Shown: positions 11,587-23,154 of the stretch, piece by piece | Layout: each line of letters opens with the position of its first letter | How positions within the stretch are numbered: the stretch's first letter is position 1 | Notes under the pieces: model-generated | Database searches by the model: none | What the model saw: only the letters and a program-made list of their open reading frames with translations | What the model was told of the DNA's origin: nothing | Position numbers and translations under genes: made by a program | From: Malaya genurostris | Taxonomy: Eukaryota > Arthropoda > Insecta > Diptera > Culicidae | Length of the DNA stretch: 64,000 nucleotides | Direction: 5' to 3' | NCBI RefSeq assembly: GCF_030247185.1 | Contig: NC_080572.1 | Coordinates: forward strand, 124,868,928 to 124,932,927

Positions 11587-12778
11587 GAACAGACAGTAAC
11601 CTGATTTTGGTAATAACTGACGTTTGTCAAATTTGCGATTACCTGACCTCTCATCAATTTAACATTTGGTTGAGATGATTACCGAGTACTCGGCGGTGCA
11701 AAGATTCCGCGAAAAAAGGTGTGTATGTGATATCTGCGGTTTCACTTAGCTGTGTGGATTTTGTTGTGTAGGCCCACGTGTGATGTGTTGTGCAGGCTCG
11801 CAGTGTGTGTGAATTTTCGAGCTATCAAAATAGGAATATGCATCGAAAAGTTGACAAACATTGAATACATATCTTGGATAAGTTTATACCTATTTTCTGC
11901 TTATATTTACCTAATGTTTGAAAGATAATTCAACTATCAAATGTGCTTAACAAAAAGACCAAACATAAAGTTATTGTTACTGGTAGAGTTTATGTCTCGA
12001 AAAGTATTAAATTTCTTTAACAGGAAAAAGGCGTTTTATCAGTCTGAGAATTTTATGGTATACTACTGTTCCATGAAAATTTCAAGTTCGATTTACATGT
12101 GCTTTTCGAATCGTCAGTGTATGGAAGATCGAATTAAACGGCGAGACACATTAAAGGGTTTTCTGCTTGAATACATATTAGAACAACGAATCCACGAAAC
12201 CAATCCCATTTGCATATCTTTTCTAAAAGCTGAACTGGTTTTATTTCATCGTCGCATTTTGGTGTAAGTAGTAAAGAAGTACAGTCCCATCAATTTTTTT
12301 CAAACCGATTATTCTTGCCAGGATCAAGATGAAATGAGAATATTATTCACGACACTCGAAAGGCCAGATCCAGAGTATTCTAGACTCCCTGCCCCATGGA
12401 AGTTGATGTGTGCCACCGTGGACTGTTACATAATCCTGTGGATTAATGGTGGTTTCATTATGCAGAGGTTCCGCATGTCGTTTGCTCGCTACAACCACAG
12501 TTACATTAACAAACCCGACGCTCAATGAACGATTAGATGGAATTGTTACCATTTTCCGTTCTGAATGAAGGGCGCACTTGAGTGGGTATATATCGCTCAA
12601 GATAGTTATCGCGACACGAGATGGAGTAACGACCGTTCGTTGGTTGGCTGTTCTGAGAGTGCATGGTCTAATATTATGATGAGTGATTCTACAACAACAG
12701 ATGGATATTAGCATTATTGATTTGGTTGGTTTCGTAGATTAACGAGACCATAATGTACACATCGTTTAGTTGCATAAT
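11587..12778. repeat. 1,192-bp tandem duplication, copy 1
   Basis: Starts GAACAGACAG and ends GTTGCATAAT, followed directly by copy 2 at an offset of exactly 1,192 bp. Every stretch I compared is identical, including two reading frames on opposite strands that are identical in both copies. Those frames (11941-12267 plus, 12343-12714 minus) show no known domain. The first 120 bp contain GATTACCGAGTACTCGGCGG, related to GATTACCGAATACTAGGCTG at 63050, so an interspersed repeat end lies inside the unit. Confidence 0.95.
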
Positions 12779-13970
12779 GAACAGACAGTAACCTGATTTT
12801 GGTAATAACTGACGTTTGTCAAATTTGCGATTACCTGACCTCTCATCAATTTAACATTTGGTTGAGATGATTACCGAGTACTCGGCGGTGCAAAGATTCC
12901 GCGAAAAAAGGTGTGTATGTGATATCTGCGGTTTCACTTAGCTGTGTGGATTTTGTTGTGTAGGCCCACGTGTGATGTGTTGTGCAGGCTCGCAGTGTGT
13001 GTGAATTTTCGAGCTATCAAAATAGGAATATGCATCGAAAAGTTGACAAACATTGAATACATATCTTGGATAAGTTTATACCTATTTTCTGCTTATATTT
13101 ACCTAATGTTTGAAAGATAATTCAACTATCAAATGTGCTTAACAAAAAGACCAAACATAAAGTTATTGTTACTGGTAGAGTTTATGTCTCGAAAAGTATT
13201 AAATTTCTTTAACAGGAAAAAGGCGTTTTATCAGTCTGAGAATTTTATGGTATACTACTGTTCCATGAAAATTTCAAGTTCGATTTACATGTGCTTTTCG
13301 AATCGTCAGTGTATGGAAGATCGAATTAAACGGCGAGACACATTAAAGGGTTTTCTGCTTGAATACATATTAGAACAACGAATCCACGAAACCAATCCCA
13401 TTTGCATATCTTTTCTAAAAGCTGAACTGGTTTTATTTCATCGTCGCATTTTGGTGTAAGTAGTAAAGAAGTACAGTCCCATCAATTTTTTTCAAACCGA
13501 TTATTCTTGCCAGGATCAAGATGAAATGAGAATATTATTCACGACACTCGAAAGGCCAGATCCAGAGTATTCTAGACTCCCTGCCCCATGGAAGTTGATG
13601 TGTGCCACCGTGGACTGTTACATAATCCTGTGGATTAATGGTGGTTTCATTATGCAGAGGTTCCGCATGTCGTTTGCTCGCTACAACCACAGTTACATTA
13701 ACAAACCCGACGCTCAATGAACGATTAGATGGAATTGTTACCATTTTCCGTTCTGAATGAAGGGCGCACTTGAGTGGGTATATATCGCTCAAGATAGTTA
13801 TCGCGACACGAGATGGAGTAACGACCGTTCGTTGGTTGGCTGTTCTGAGAGTGCATGGTCTAATATTATGATGAGTGATTCTACAACAACAGATGGATAT
13901 TAGCATTATTGATTTGGTTGGTTTCGTAGATTAACGAGACCATAATGTACACATCGTTTAGTTGCATAAT
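12779..13970. repeat. 1,192-bp tandem duplication, copy 2
   Basis: Second unit of the head-to-tail pair, ending GTTGCATAAT before GTAAATTAGC. The junction shares at most one base (G) with the flank, which fits end joining or replication slippage, or a haplotype or assembly duplication. No TIR, poly(A) or target duplication marks the unit as a transposon. Confidence 0.95.
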
Positions 13971-14392
13971 GTAAATTAGCGAGAGCTAATTTGGTAATTT
14001 AGTTTTCCAAGTGGCAAAAATGGTTTCTCTAACATCTAAATTATGCACATTTTAGGTATATCAATGTTACCTTAAGTTTCTGATTGATAGCTTGATTATC
14101 ACAAATCGGAATGAAGTAGATTGAGAAGCGGGAGGGGGGGGGGGGGGGGGGGGGGAATGTTCATGTTCATGTTCATGGAATAGAAACAGGAAAATTTGTT
14201 TGGACGTAAACTAGCCAAATCTACAAATCAAAACACCCTGTAGCTCCGAAACCGGAAGTAGTACAAGGCAAGAGTAGTGATTATTACACCAATGGGTGCA
14301 TTGCAGCAGATTTCAACACATGTGACTGATTTACGGTTTCCAAAGCAAGCTATGCGAATGGAGAAGAAAAATTCAAGAAGCCCGAATATTTA
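13971..14392. other. Intronic sequence with a long poly-G tract
   Basis: Contains an almost uninterrupted G run at about 14129-14155, then three GTTCAT units. Otherwise no gene or mobile element is recognised. Confidence 0.6.
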
Positions 14393-14394
14393 TA

Positions 14395-15321
14395 CGAGGT
14401 TTGTTCAAAAAGTATCACGAACTTTAAATTCGATGTTCGATTATTATTCCAAAATCGCTAAATTTCACCCAAAAACAGAATTAAAATTGCTCGCTCAGGC
14501 AAAATAAGTAGTGAAAATCAAACTAAAAATCACCATTTCAAAAGAATCATATGAAAAATATACCTCTATTATAATGTTTATGACCCTGCAGTATACATCT
14601 CATCTATCACTATTATAGTTTTATGAACAACAGTACACAGTACACAGATAAAAATATTTACATCTATTTTCATGTACATATTTGAAGCAGGAAATTTATT
14701 ATAAAGTTACTCCTCAGGTCTTCACTTTTTAATATACTTTGAAGGCAAAATCAAGCGTAAATGAAAATATGTTGTATAATTCATTTGAAAATCAAGGCAT
14801 TCTAATTTACTTTTACATCGATGATGGTTTTCAATCGAATTTTTGATTCAACTGATGTCTATTTCAAAGTATCATTGAATTACATGTTATGTAAATTTCA
14901 TTATTTTTTCTGTGTAAATGGAAGTTATGAGAAGTTGTGTTTGTCATAGAAATTTCGCACAATGTTTCTAAAAATTTGAATGAATGAAATTCATAAGGCT
15001 TTTTATTGGAATTCAAATTTTCGTGACTACATAGGGCGATCTTATGATTCGTATATGATATTCTGTGTGTGCCTGAGTGTTGGATTCTGTCCGTAACTAC
15101 CCAAAAATGCTCCAGAGAGTCATAACTGGTGACAAATCATCAAAGACAAGCTAAAACACTCCCAGGCAGAATAGCTGTCGAAAACTGACTGGGCATTCAA
15201 AGTTGTTAACATAAGTAAGGGTCATGAATACCAACATAATGCCACCAAATAATCAAAAATCGAACATACGTAGCTCGCGAAAATTCAAAATTCGCGATAC
15301 TTTTTGAAAAAAAAAAACTCG
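14395..15321. mobile_element. Mariner-like relic carrying a nested MITE
   Basis: Ends: TA then CGAGGTTTGTTCAAAAAGTA at 14395, and the inverse TACTTTTTGAAAAAAAAAAA ... CTCG then TA at 15322-15323. The TTCAAAAAGTATCRCGAA block is inverted at both ends. Near 15102-15135 a plus-strand remnant reads Met-Leu-Gln-Arg-Val-Ile-Thr-Gly-Asp, the first catalytic-Asp region of mariner transposases. The interior is otherwise decayed and is interrupted by the 272-bp MITE at 14643-14914. The match of the ends to mariner is from family knowledge. Confidence 0.6.
14643..14914. mobile_element. 272-bp TA-flanked MITE, copy A
   Basis: The left end CACAGATAAAAATATTTACA and the right end (read inward) CACAGAAAAAATAATGAAAT are flanked by TA (14641-14642, 14915-14916). 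The copy at 49081-49352 has exactly the same length and similar ends. The TA target and CACAG ends suggest a Tc1/mariner-mobilised MITE. No coding capacity. Confidence 0.75.
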
Positions 15322-18169
15322 TATTAAATATCGTAAGTTGGGATTCAACAAACAATGCTCATGATATGATCGTGTTACAATAGCAAGATCTAGTCTCCAT
15401 TGCGTCGGTGCGATATTAATTACGGTGTTTTGCACGTTCCGGTAAACCGAGAGGAAGGTTTTAATTGTCTTCATAATCTGCGTAAATCACGTTTGCGTGT
15501 TGTATCACACATCTTGATGATAGAACAGTGTGACAAGCAAGCATGACACGTAAATCGATATGTGGGTAATATCGGTAAGTGCCTATCAAGCCAATCGAAA
15601 CCAAGCCTCCCACAGTGTTCTGAATGGGAGCGATTAGATGTCGAGAGATTAAATCACAATTAACGATGATTGATTACAGCTAACGGTTTGATGGTCACGA
15701 AACTCAATTTTTCGTGCAAATACAAATATCCATGCTGCTACTGTATACGAAGGCAGTGTTATAGCAACCGTTATTTAAGGCGAATAGGAAAGTTTTGGAA
15801 TGCAAAGGAATTTATTGTATGCAATTGGAATGTAATCTTATCATCGACGAACAAAACTGCTGCAAAAGAAATACCAAAGCCATGTCTAATATCGCGATAA
15901 TAATTGGTTCCACCCAACCTTCAATGAAAATTTTATCACCTAACAGTATAGTAATATTTTCTATACAGTAATCAATGTAAAATTTAAAAATGTGTATGTG
16001 TTGTAAACCATGCACGACAACAATGATAATGAAAAAATTTAACATCCAGAAGCGAGTAACTTCGAGGGCCTATTGAACCTATTGGTATGTTACTATTGAA
16101 CACTGCCAAATTTATTTAAAAAAGCTATCACCAAAATAAATAAATAAATAGTCAGTGTAGACAACGTCCTTCAAGTTTAATTTCATTTATGAAAATAGAA
16201 CGTTAAGTTAAAATGTGCATTCTGAAACGTGTATCAAAATCTGATGTCTTTGTTACATAATATCGCCTATATGTGAATCCTTGTAAAGCATTTGAGTGCA
16301 GCGAATTTTGTTCACAACATAAGTCTAATATACCACTACAATTTCTTAAATATTCATGATACGAATTACACTCTGCTTCGAGAACAAATATATAAATGTT
16401 TAACGGAGGGATAGCCTATTTCATACGAGAAAAGTAATAACAATCAAGAATGCGACTGCCTTCGACAAACAAACGGCGTCTCATTACGAGGGTATGTTAA
16501 CAGGACAAGATTATAATGTATAGAAAAAGTATCAACGGTTATTTACGAGGTGAGAAAGTTATAGTAATTTAGTATGGAACAGTAGATTTTACATTTGAGA
16601 ATATAACAAATTTTGAAAATAAAAACATATGTATCGATGCCATTAGGATAAGCTAGCATTTCTCTAATCTATAAACATTCAATAAATAGAAAAATTCGGA
16701 TGACAAACAATATGGTACTTTGTAGAAACGTGTGGACATTGTAGAATCAACAAGCGAAAGGCAATGATATCAGTGTGATAGTTGATCAAAATTAGACTTA
16801 TTGGTTAAAAATTACAGGTTCGTATGGTCGTTGATATTTTAATATGATATGAAGAGTCATTATTCTGCTAGAAAATCTTACATCAGATTATAATAAGGAA
16901 GTGCAGTTTAACCATCTAACAATATAGTAGTAGGTAGTAATTATCCTTAGCATAAGAGGGGCCCAAAGAACAAAATGCATTCACGCAGATACCGAAGAAT
17001 GTTGATTAGTTTATCTTCTAACGCAAACAATACAAACCAATGCCGACAAATCAAATCATAATAATCATGTCAATTATCAGGTTTCGATTCTGACGATGCT
17101 TTGCTCGAACTTTGGCCGCTTCGCAACCCATTGATGTTACTGACCCCCGTCTGACCCTCTGACTTCAATACAATCCTGGGCAGCAATTTCCTTCGCCCTC
17201 ACTCATTGGGAGCCAATTTTATTTCAAATTCTCACATTAATTCCTGTTGCTACCGCGCTCTCTCGGTTATTGCTTGGTGTCGATCACTATCATTATTTTT
17301 TTTTAGCTTTGTTAAATTGGAAGGCCGAACTGTAAAGTTGCTGAAGCAGCAAGCTAGACGACTTGAGTCGGATGACCACAGCGAGCGGAACATTTGATCT
17401 CAGTAGTCCATGTTTCATCGACCGAAAAGAGTAAGTGTGGGTGCATATAATATTCTAACTCTTTCAAATAATCGTTTCCTATTCATTCGCAGAGTGAAAA
17501 AATCTGATTGGAAGTAATGTAAGATTTGATTATTCATATCTTTAGCATCATTGTCTTATTATTTTGTTTACGTTAGGTCGATCAGGTCAGCCCTCAGTAT
17601 CTTAGAGCTTCTGCCATGTAAATTAGTTGTGCCTTAAAAATTAGTTTTTTTATTTTCAAATGAATGATTTTATTTTTCCATTTCGAATACACGATATGTT
17701 CAGAATAGCTGCGTTTCTCAGTTATCTGTCTTGACAGGTCACTAGTAGTAACTAGAATAGTATATTTAGTGTTAATTTTCTCATATCGTTGTATAAGTAC
17801 TAAGTTTTAGTTTTCAATTATAATGTATCATTTGGAGCATTGTAATCTGTCGATGCATAAAAAGAGAAGGTTTTATACCAGTTGGAGAGAAAGTTTTAAA
17901 TTAACTAGCTCCAATGTGCTTTTCCTTGCTCTGCAACAGAAAAATAAACAGCTGTCATTGAAAAAATGGTGGTGCATTGGTTTGCCAACATCCCAACCAT
18001 ATCGTCATAGTATGCATCAGTAAATTATTTTCGATTGACCAAATACAAATACATTTCGGAACTTGGAAATATTGGACCTAAGACATCAAAAGGTATATAT
18101 TTTATGCTGACAGTCAAACATGCTTCAGCCGTTGACATGTTCGTTAAACAGCTGAGAATCGATAATTAG
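15322..18169. other. Intronic sequence, no gene seen
   Basis: Mostly AT-rich. A locally GC-richer patch at about 17090-17410 has a 63-aa frame without recognisable motif. TAAATAAATAAATA occurs near 16137. No terminal repeats found. Confidence 0.4.
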
Positions 18170-18925
18170 ACAGTGTCTTTGTGGTAAAATCGTTAAACGA
18201 GGCCCAGACGACCCGCGGCGAGCGGGCAGTGGATTAAAAGCGAAGACATGCAACCGTGTGAACGCAAGGGTGCTGAGGAATTACTATAAGCACAAACCGA
18301 ACCATTTGATTCGAGATGAGGCCAAAACGCTCCTTTCTAACCGATCCTATAAACAGAATACGATGGATAAATCCAACACCACGAATGCATCGTAATGGAC
18401 GACGAGTTGTACATTAAAGCGGACCCCGCAAGTTCCACCTGGATAGTCCGGAAAAGTTTAGGAAGAAGAAGGTCGAATAAATTGTCAAGAAATACTTGAT
18501 TTGGTAGGCGATCTGTGGGTGCGGCCCACTCAACAAGACCGACTACATCAACGGTCAAATATATAAAGAAGAATGCCCCCAGAAGCGTTAGTTGTCCTTC
18601 CTTCGGCCCCACAAAGCTGACACTCTGTTTTGGCCAGAACCGGCCTTGTGCTGTTACACGAAACCGGTGATGGAGTAGTACGAAGTCAAAGTTGTTTTTT
18701 TTGTGCCAAATCCGTCAAACTCGCCAGAACTTCGTCTAATAAGAGAAATCTAGGCGACTATGAATAAAAAGCTTCAGAAAACAGGGATGGTCTAAAAACA
18801 CGACAAGGATTTAAAGAAAGAGTGGATGAAAGTATGTAAGAAAGATGGTGCAAGTGTTGCACAGACTTTGATGGGGATATGCGGACATGTATCATAGAAG
18901 ACGAGGTTGAATAAATCAACTATTC
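18170..18925 (+). pseudogene. Tc1/mariner (DD37E-type) transposase relic
   Basis: Plus-strand decayed transposase split over frames and stops. Recognisable pieces: an HTH-region remnant around 18235-18330, Met-Asp-Asp-Glu-Leu-Tyr-Ile-Lys-Ala-Asp at about 18395-18424 (first catalytic Asp), and FVPNPSNSPELR near 18695-18730 followed by MNKKLQKTGMV and KDLKKEWMKVCKKDGASVAQ to about 18870. The Asn-Pro/Pro-Glu-Leu-Arg block is where the last catalytic residue lies in the DD37E family described from mosquitoes. Several in-frame stops make it non-functional. Termini are not identified. Confidence 0.7.
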
Positions 18926-18929
18926 AAAA

Positions 18930-19260
18930 ACAGAGCTCATCTGTGCTTATTTATTCCCAAAAACATGTTTACTAAAACGACTTCTACCCAGGATCCTGTT
19001 GTCTTCTGGCCAGAACTTGCTTCTTGCCACTACTCGAAATCAACGGTAGAATGGTATACTACCAAAAATGTCACTTTCGTCCCAAAAGACATGAATCCAC
19101 CAAATTGCCCACAACTTTGATTAATTGAGGAATTTAGGGCATTAACGAAGGCACATCTTAGGAAACATGTCTCGGCAAGAGTCTGTACGGAATTTAATGA
19201 GGAACGTTCGCAAGAATGGGCGTCAGCTAGTCTTCAATGGTTAAGTAGCAAATAACACTT
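18930..19260 (+). pseudogene. Second DD37E-type transposase fragment
   Basis: Directly downstream of the first relic and in the same orientation. It encodes Phe-Trp-Pro-Glu-Leu-Ala-Ser-Cys-His-Tyr-Ser, then Phe-Val-Pro-Lys-Asp-Met-Asn-Pro-Pro-Asn-Cys-Pro-Gln-Leu, a stop, and Leu-Ile-Glu-Glu-Phe-Arg-Ala. This is the same domain region as the end of the preceding relic but diverged from it, so two related copies lie head to tail rather than one element. Confidence 0.7.
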
Positions 19261-19632
19261 GTGAATTATTCACAGCGAAATCAAAGTGCGTCCATACTTT
19301 CTGGGACAGTATTTATATTTTAGAGATATAGGAAATACCGGAAATAGTGGTCGAAAGACATTCAAATAGAACCTACATAGATTTCCCAAAGATCGCGTAA
19401 ATGATGTTCACGAATTTAGATTCAAATCGATAGTCTATGGTTCTATTGGATTTTATTCGAACACGATTTTGTAAAAAAAATTAACTCTTTTATATAAGCG
19501 ACGGTGCAAAAGAGGTACAAAATATTTAAAATTGAAGAATTTTGATTTATAATGACTGAGCGGAAATATATATTGGAGAAGCCAAGTGAAAGAAAAACTA
19601 ACAGAAAAGATGAATTTTGTGGAAAAAGATAC

Positions 19633-19704
19633 GCTCAGAGACAGGACTCGAACCTGCGTTCTTATGCATTCCGTGCATACGCGCTACCATTTCGCTACTC
19701 TGAT
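19633..19704 (-). tRNA. tRNA-like Pol III unit, left arm (atypical GGA anticodon position)
   Basis: Mirror image of the right-arm unit at 19939-20010. It folds as a cloverleaf with a 6-of-7 bp acceptor stem, a 3-bp D stem, a 5-bp anticodon stem TATGC/GCATA, a 5-nt variable loop and a T arm with loop TTCGAGT. The B box GGTTCGAGTCC fits the Pol III consensus exactly and a T5 terminator follows closely on the minus strand. Position 33 is C, not the universal U, and a seryl-type GGA anticodon would need a long variable arm, so decoding function is doubtful. It is most likely a tRNA-derived repeat or tRNA pseudogene. Confidence 0.6.
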
Positions 19705-19938
19705 CTTGCTTTAGCCACACTAAAACTCACAGACATAGTAGCAACGTCCATCGAACATGGTCTAGATCCTGGCCATCACCCGACCGATACCTTATATCCA
19801 AACATCTTCTCTGTCCATCAAACACTAGTCCTCTCGCTTTATACCTATTTCTCCGATCAAGCATTGAGTAGGAGAGTGTATTTATAATCGCTTGTCACCT
19901 TCTTTAATGTCTGTGAGTTTTAGTGTGGCTAAAGCAAG

Positions 19939-20010
19939 ATCAGAGTGGCGAAATGGTAGCGCGTATGCACGGAATGCATAAGAACGCAGGTTCGAGTCCT
20001 GTCTCTGAGC
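19939..20010 (+). tRNA. tRNA-like Pol III unit, right arm
   Basis: The same cloverleaf as the left-arm unit, transcribed away from it. The A-box region TGGCGAAATGGTAGCGCG resembles tRNA-Trp and tRNA-Arg D arms, followed by anticodon loop ACGGAAT, B box GGTTCGAGTCC, and a TTTTT terminator at 20016-20020. One acceptor pair is mismatched at position 1. The two units are head to head 234 bp apart. Expression is plausible from the intact internal promoter; function as a tRNA is not supported. Confidence 0.6.
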
Positions 20011-20092
20011 GTATCTTTTTCCAAAAAATTCATCTTTTCTGTTAGTTTTTCTTTCACTTGGCTTCTCCAATATATATTTCCGCTCAGTCATT

Positions 20093-21552
20093 GCAAAAAC
20101 TGAACTTAGTCATGGCGGCTTTACGTCAAACTAAAATTAATAAATCGTTGATTTATAAGTCATGTTAATTGATACAGGAACAAAGTTTCTTCGACTATTT
20201 TCGGAAATAATGGTCCAAGACGTCCCTCTGTACGTCGTACGTACTCTATCATATTTACGAATGCCGATTTGCTGAACAAGTCTAGGGTGCATTACAACCA
20301 AATTTCGAACAATCAGGTGACAAATATGATGGAAGTAAATAGCATGGAGCTTACGGTGCTTTATATCTTAATTCAAAAACAATGAAAAAGTTAAGTTCAA
20401 GACATTGCCGACTGTATCTATTTGATCTAAGAACACGATAAAGCTGATAATCGGTCACGCGGATCGTAAAACAAATTTAAGCTTATCTTTAACAATGGAA
20501 TGACATTAGTCATGATGATTTCAAACATAGTGTATTCATTATGTAGATAACTTGAATCGTGTGACCTGAATAGATAACTGGGAACAGTACTATATCTTAC
20601 TATTTCGGCTTTTTATTCAATTCCTCAAATAAGGCTTAAATAAAGGTTGAAATTTTTGATTTTTCAATTAAATTTGCCTACTAAAAATGTTGTCTTCATA
20701 GCGGAGGCTCACTCTATTGCAATGCAAATATTTTCTTAGATAAATCACCCATATGGTATAAACAAATATAACTTGTAGGTTTCGATAGAAGATTTTGAAG
20801 AATTGAGTAATATTATTGTTGATTGTATCATATATTAGCAGCTTAATATTATATTATATTATTGAATAAAAAAAAAATATATTAGCAGTAGATTTTATCA
20901 GTAACAATATCTTGATATTGGTGATATTTCAGTAATTTCAACTGATAGAAAGTAGTGACTTGCGATGAATTCGAGGATTTATTTTTAATTCAACTTGGGG
21001 ATTACTCAAAACGATTTAAAACGACAGTTTTCCTTATCCACATTGAAAACTTTACATCTATTCAGGTCATACAGCGTGTACCACATCGAATCGCAGTTAA
21101 TGGTACACAGTTCAATTTCGTGTATAAAGCAAAACATGAGCAGAACCAACTCTAAACTTTGTATAAAGCAAATGAGAACAGACGAGCATTAAGACTGCAG
21201 CACTGCACTGTTCTCTGATTGATATTTTTTATCTACTTGTGTAAAATCAACTGAGTGATGTTACTTATATTTTACTGAGCGATGTTTGTATAGTGCCCTT
21301 GACAGTATTTGATTTAATTTGGAATCTATCGGGTTATCATTTGGTATCTTTCAATATTCCTCTAGAGTACAGCAATCAAAACTCACTTAATTCCAAGTTT
21401 GCAACCAACACATGTGTTATTCACATCCATTTCATACTTACTGTTTCTGTTGTTTATGTACTCTGTATTGTTTTGGCATTATTCACAAATAATTTTTAAC
21501 TAATGAATAAGCCAATCAAACAATTTTTACTCTTGTTTTCTATGCGCTGTGT
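20093..21552. other. Intronic sequence, no gene seen
   Basis: AT-rich, with runs such as TATATTATATTATT near 20850. Short frames only. Confidence 0.4.
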
Positions 21553-21721
21553 CTTGGTATTACATTCCTTTTGTGGAATTTGACCTTCTGCCGATTCATA
21601 GCGTACAACAGAGAACCATTGCATCATGACTGGTGCTACGATCCTTCCAGGTCGGGGCTCGAACATATGACAACCAGGTTGTAAGACCAGCGCCTATGCA
21701 TTGAACCACCAACCCGGGCTG
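21553..21721 (-). mobile_element. tRNA-derived SINE, copy 1
   Basis: On the minus strand it starts with an A-box-like GGGTTGGTGGTTCAATGCAT, then B box ATGTTCGAGCCCCGACC, and ends CAAAAGGAATGTAATACCAA. The same order of blocks occurs at 38358-38554, 53484-53640 and 61200-61337. The Pol III box spacing marks it as tRNA-derived. Family name not assigned. Confidence 0.75.
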
Positions 21722-22539
21722 TGATGATAATCAGCACAGAGCTTATTTGTTTCTTTCCGTTAGGCTAATGAAATTTTTTTTGTGATATATCTTTTGAATA
21801 GCATATTTGAACGATCCCCAACTGTTCTATTTCCGCTAAAAGTCATAAACAATAAACTCTAAACGACGAATCAATGTAGGGCAAAACGACAGTTAAAGGG
21901 GAGGCGTAGCGTGACTGTTTGAATTTCTTCAGTCTCTATTCTGTACTCATACCATGATACATAACATACCATCCTAATGACTATATTGCAAACATAATAA
22001 AAGAATGCCCTTCTAATGCTCAAGTTTAAGTCGATAGATTGGGGATATGCATTTATGGATAAATAACCACATAGCAGAAAACCCCTCGAAGTATTACTAC
22101 TTTTCGAAATAAAACCACGAAAGTAGGGGAAATCGAAAGCATTTGTTTCAATCACGTAACCTCAGACTGTCTCATTGTTCAAGATACAACTATTGGTCCT
22201 AGCAAAAAGAATCGGGACCATGTTGCACAATCGGATTCGCAGGATCCTGCTGTCATGAGGGTGCTGGTGCAAACCTTGCACTTTTCCTGATTCCCACATT
22301 GAAACTATTATTGTTATGGCTGTACTGCATTATCATTTTTATTTTCATTACTCATATAGAAAGGCTATGTCATCAAACAGAAAAAAAAGTTTACTCGTCC
22401 AACCTTGGTGACCCAGTCTCATACGCACAGATTTTTTTGTTTGTTGAATCTGAAAAATGCCGGGATTTGTACAGCCGAGTGCACGGTGATCCCCTTTGCA
22501 AAATGTATAATTACTGAGAATCTCGGCCATCCTAAATTT

Positions 22540-22625
22540 GTTTATCAATTACTGCCGAACTTGTAAACAACAATTTTGCTGTTAGCTCGGTAAAAGCGAT
22601 CAGGATTGAATCCTGAATTGCTGAG
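22540..22625 (+). repeat. Interspersed repeat end (compare 61990-62083)
   Basis: TGCCGAACTTGTAAACAACA and TTGCTGTTAGCTCGGTAAAA match the inverse of 61990-62070 (CCGAACTTATCAG, TCTGCTGATAGCTCGGCAAAAG). No coding capacity. Confidence 0.55.
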
Positions 22626-23047
22626 TCATCAGTAATCTAGCGTAGAAAGAGTTATGCTTTATTATTGTATGAAACAATTATAACAAAAGCTAAGGTTGGA
22701 TAAAAAGGGACTTCCATTCATGCTTATTTTTATTCAGAATACAAAAAAGGAAAGAAAATTCCATAAATCGGCATCACGACTAAAATTATTGTACTCAATG
22801 TCTCTAGCTGGAAATAAGCAGATATTTGTGAGTGTATATGAAAAGTAGATAGTTTTTGATTTCACTTGCCTTTTCGCGAAATATCGAAATCTTTTTCCTT
22901 CATCCACTTATATATTTTTCAACTCCAGAAGAAATAACGGTGCATTGAAAAATTGACAGGTATTTCACCGAAATTTAGTAAAAGCCAGCGTTTCGAAATC
23001 TCGGGAAACGAATTTGCTGATTTCGGTATATTTATTGTAATAAAAAA
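22626..23047. other. Intronic sequence, no gene seen
   Basis: AT-rich. The part at 22930-23040 resembles degenerate MITE sequence (CGGTGCATTGAAAA, TTTCGGTATA) but I cannot define ends. Confidence 0.35.
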
Positions 23048-23079
23048 TTATACGATATAGTTCTTACTATATCGTATAA
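23048..23079. repeat. Perfect 13-bp hairpin
   Basis: TTATACGATATAG and CTATATCGTATAA are separated by a six-base loop (TTCTTA). No U-run or gene context, so a regulatory role is unsupported. Confidence 0.8.
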
Positions 23080-23154
23080 CTGTTATCTGCTTTTTCTTGA
23101 GGCTGATGGCTGATGGCTAGAAAAGGAAAAACTTTTCTAAAACTTTTTGCTTTC

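Larger units (their letters stand above)
19551..20092. repeat. 186-bp inverted repeat with 170-bp spacer
   Basis: Arms 19551-19736 and 19907-20092 are equal in length and differ at only two positions that I can find. Each arm holds a complete tRNA-like unit plus flanks. The spacer 19737-19906 has no obvious content. I see no clear target duplication: the outside flanks are GATTTAT and GCAAAAAC. The structure is a foldback pair, formed by inverted duplication or as a foldback transposon. Confidence 0.9.

Noticed and set aside
11941..12267. 108-aa plus-strand ORF in each tandem unit
   Set aside because: No recognisable family, splice context or promoter; the duplication alone does not support coding.
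12343..12714. 123-aa minus-strand ORF (and its duplicate at 13535-13906) as a gene
   Set aside because: No domain, biased composition typical of chance frames, overlapped by other frames; present twice only because of the tandem duplication.
17206..17397. 63-aa ORF as an exon of a plus-strand gene
   Set aside because: A nearby GTAAGT-like site is not supported by codon pattern or homology.
19939..20010. Genuine tRNA-Ser(GGA)
   Set aside because: U33 is replaced by C and the long variable arm required for serine tRNAs is missing.
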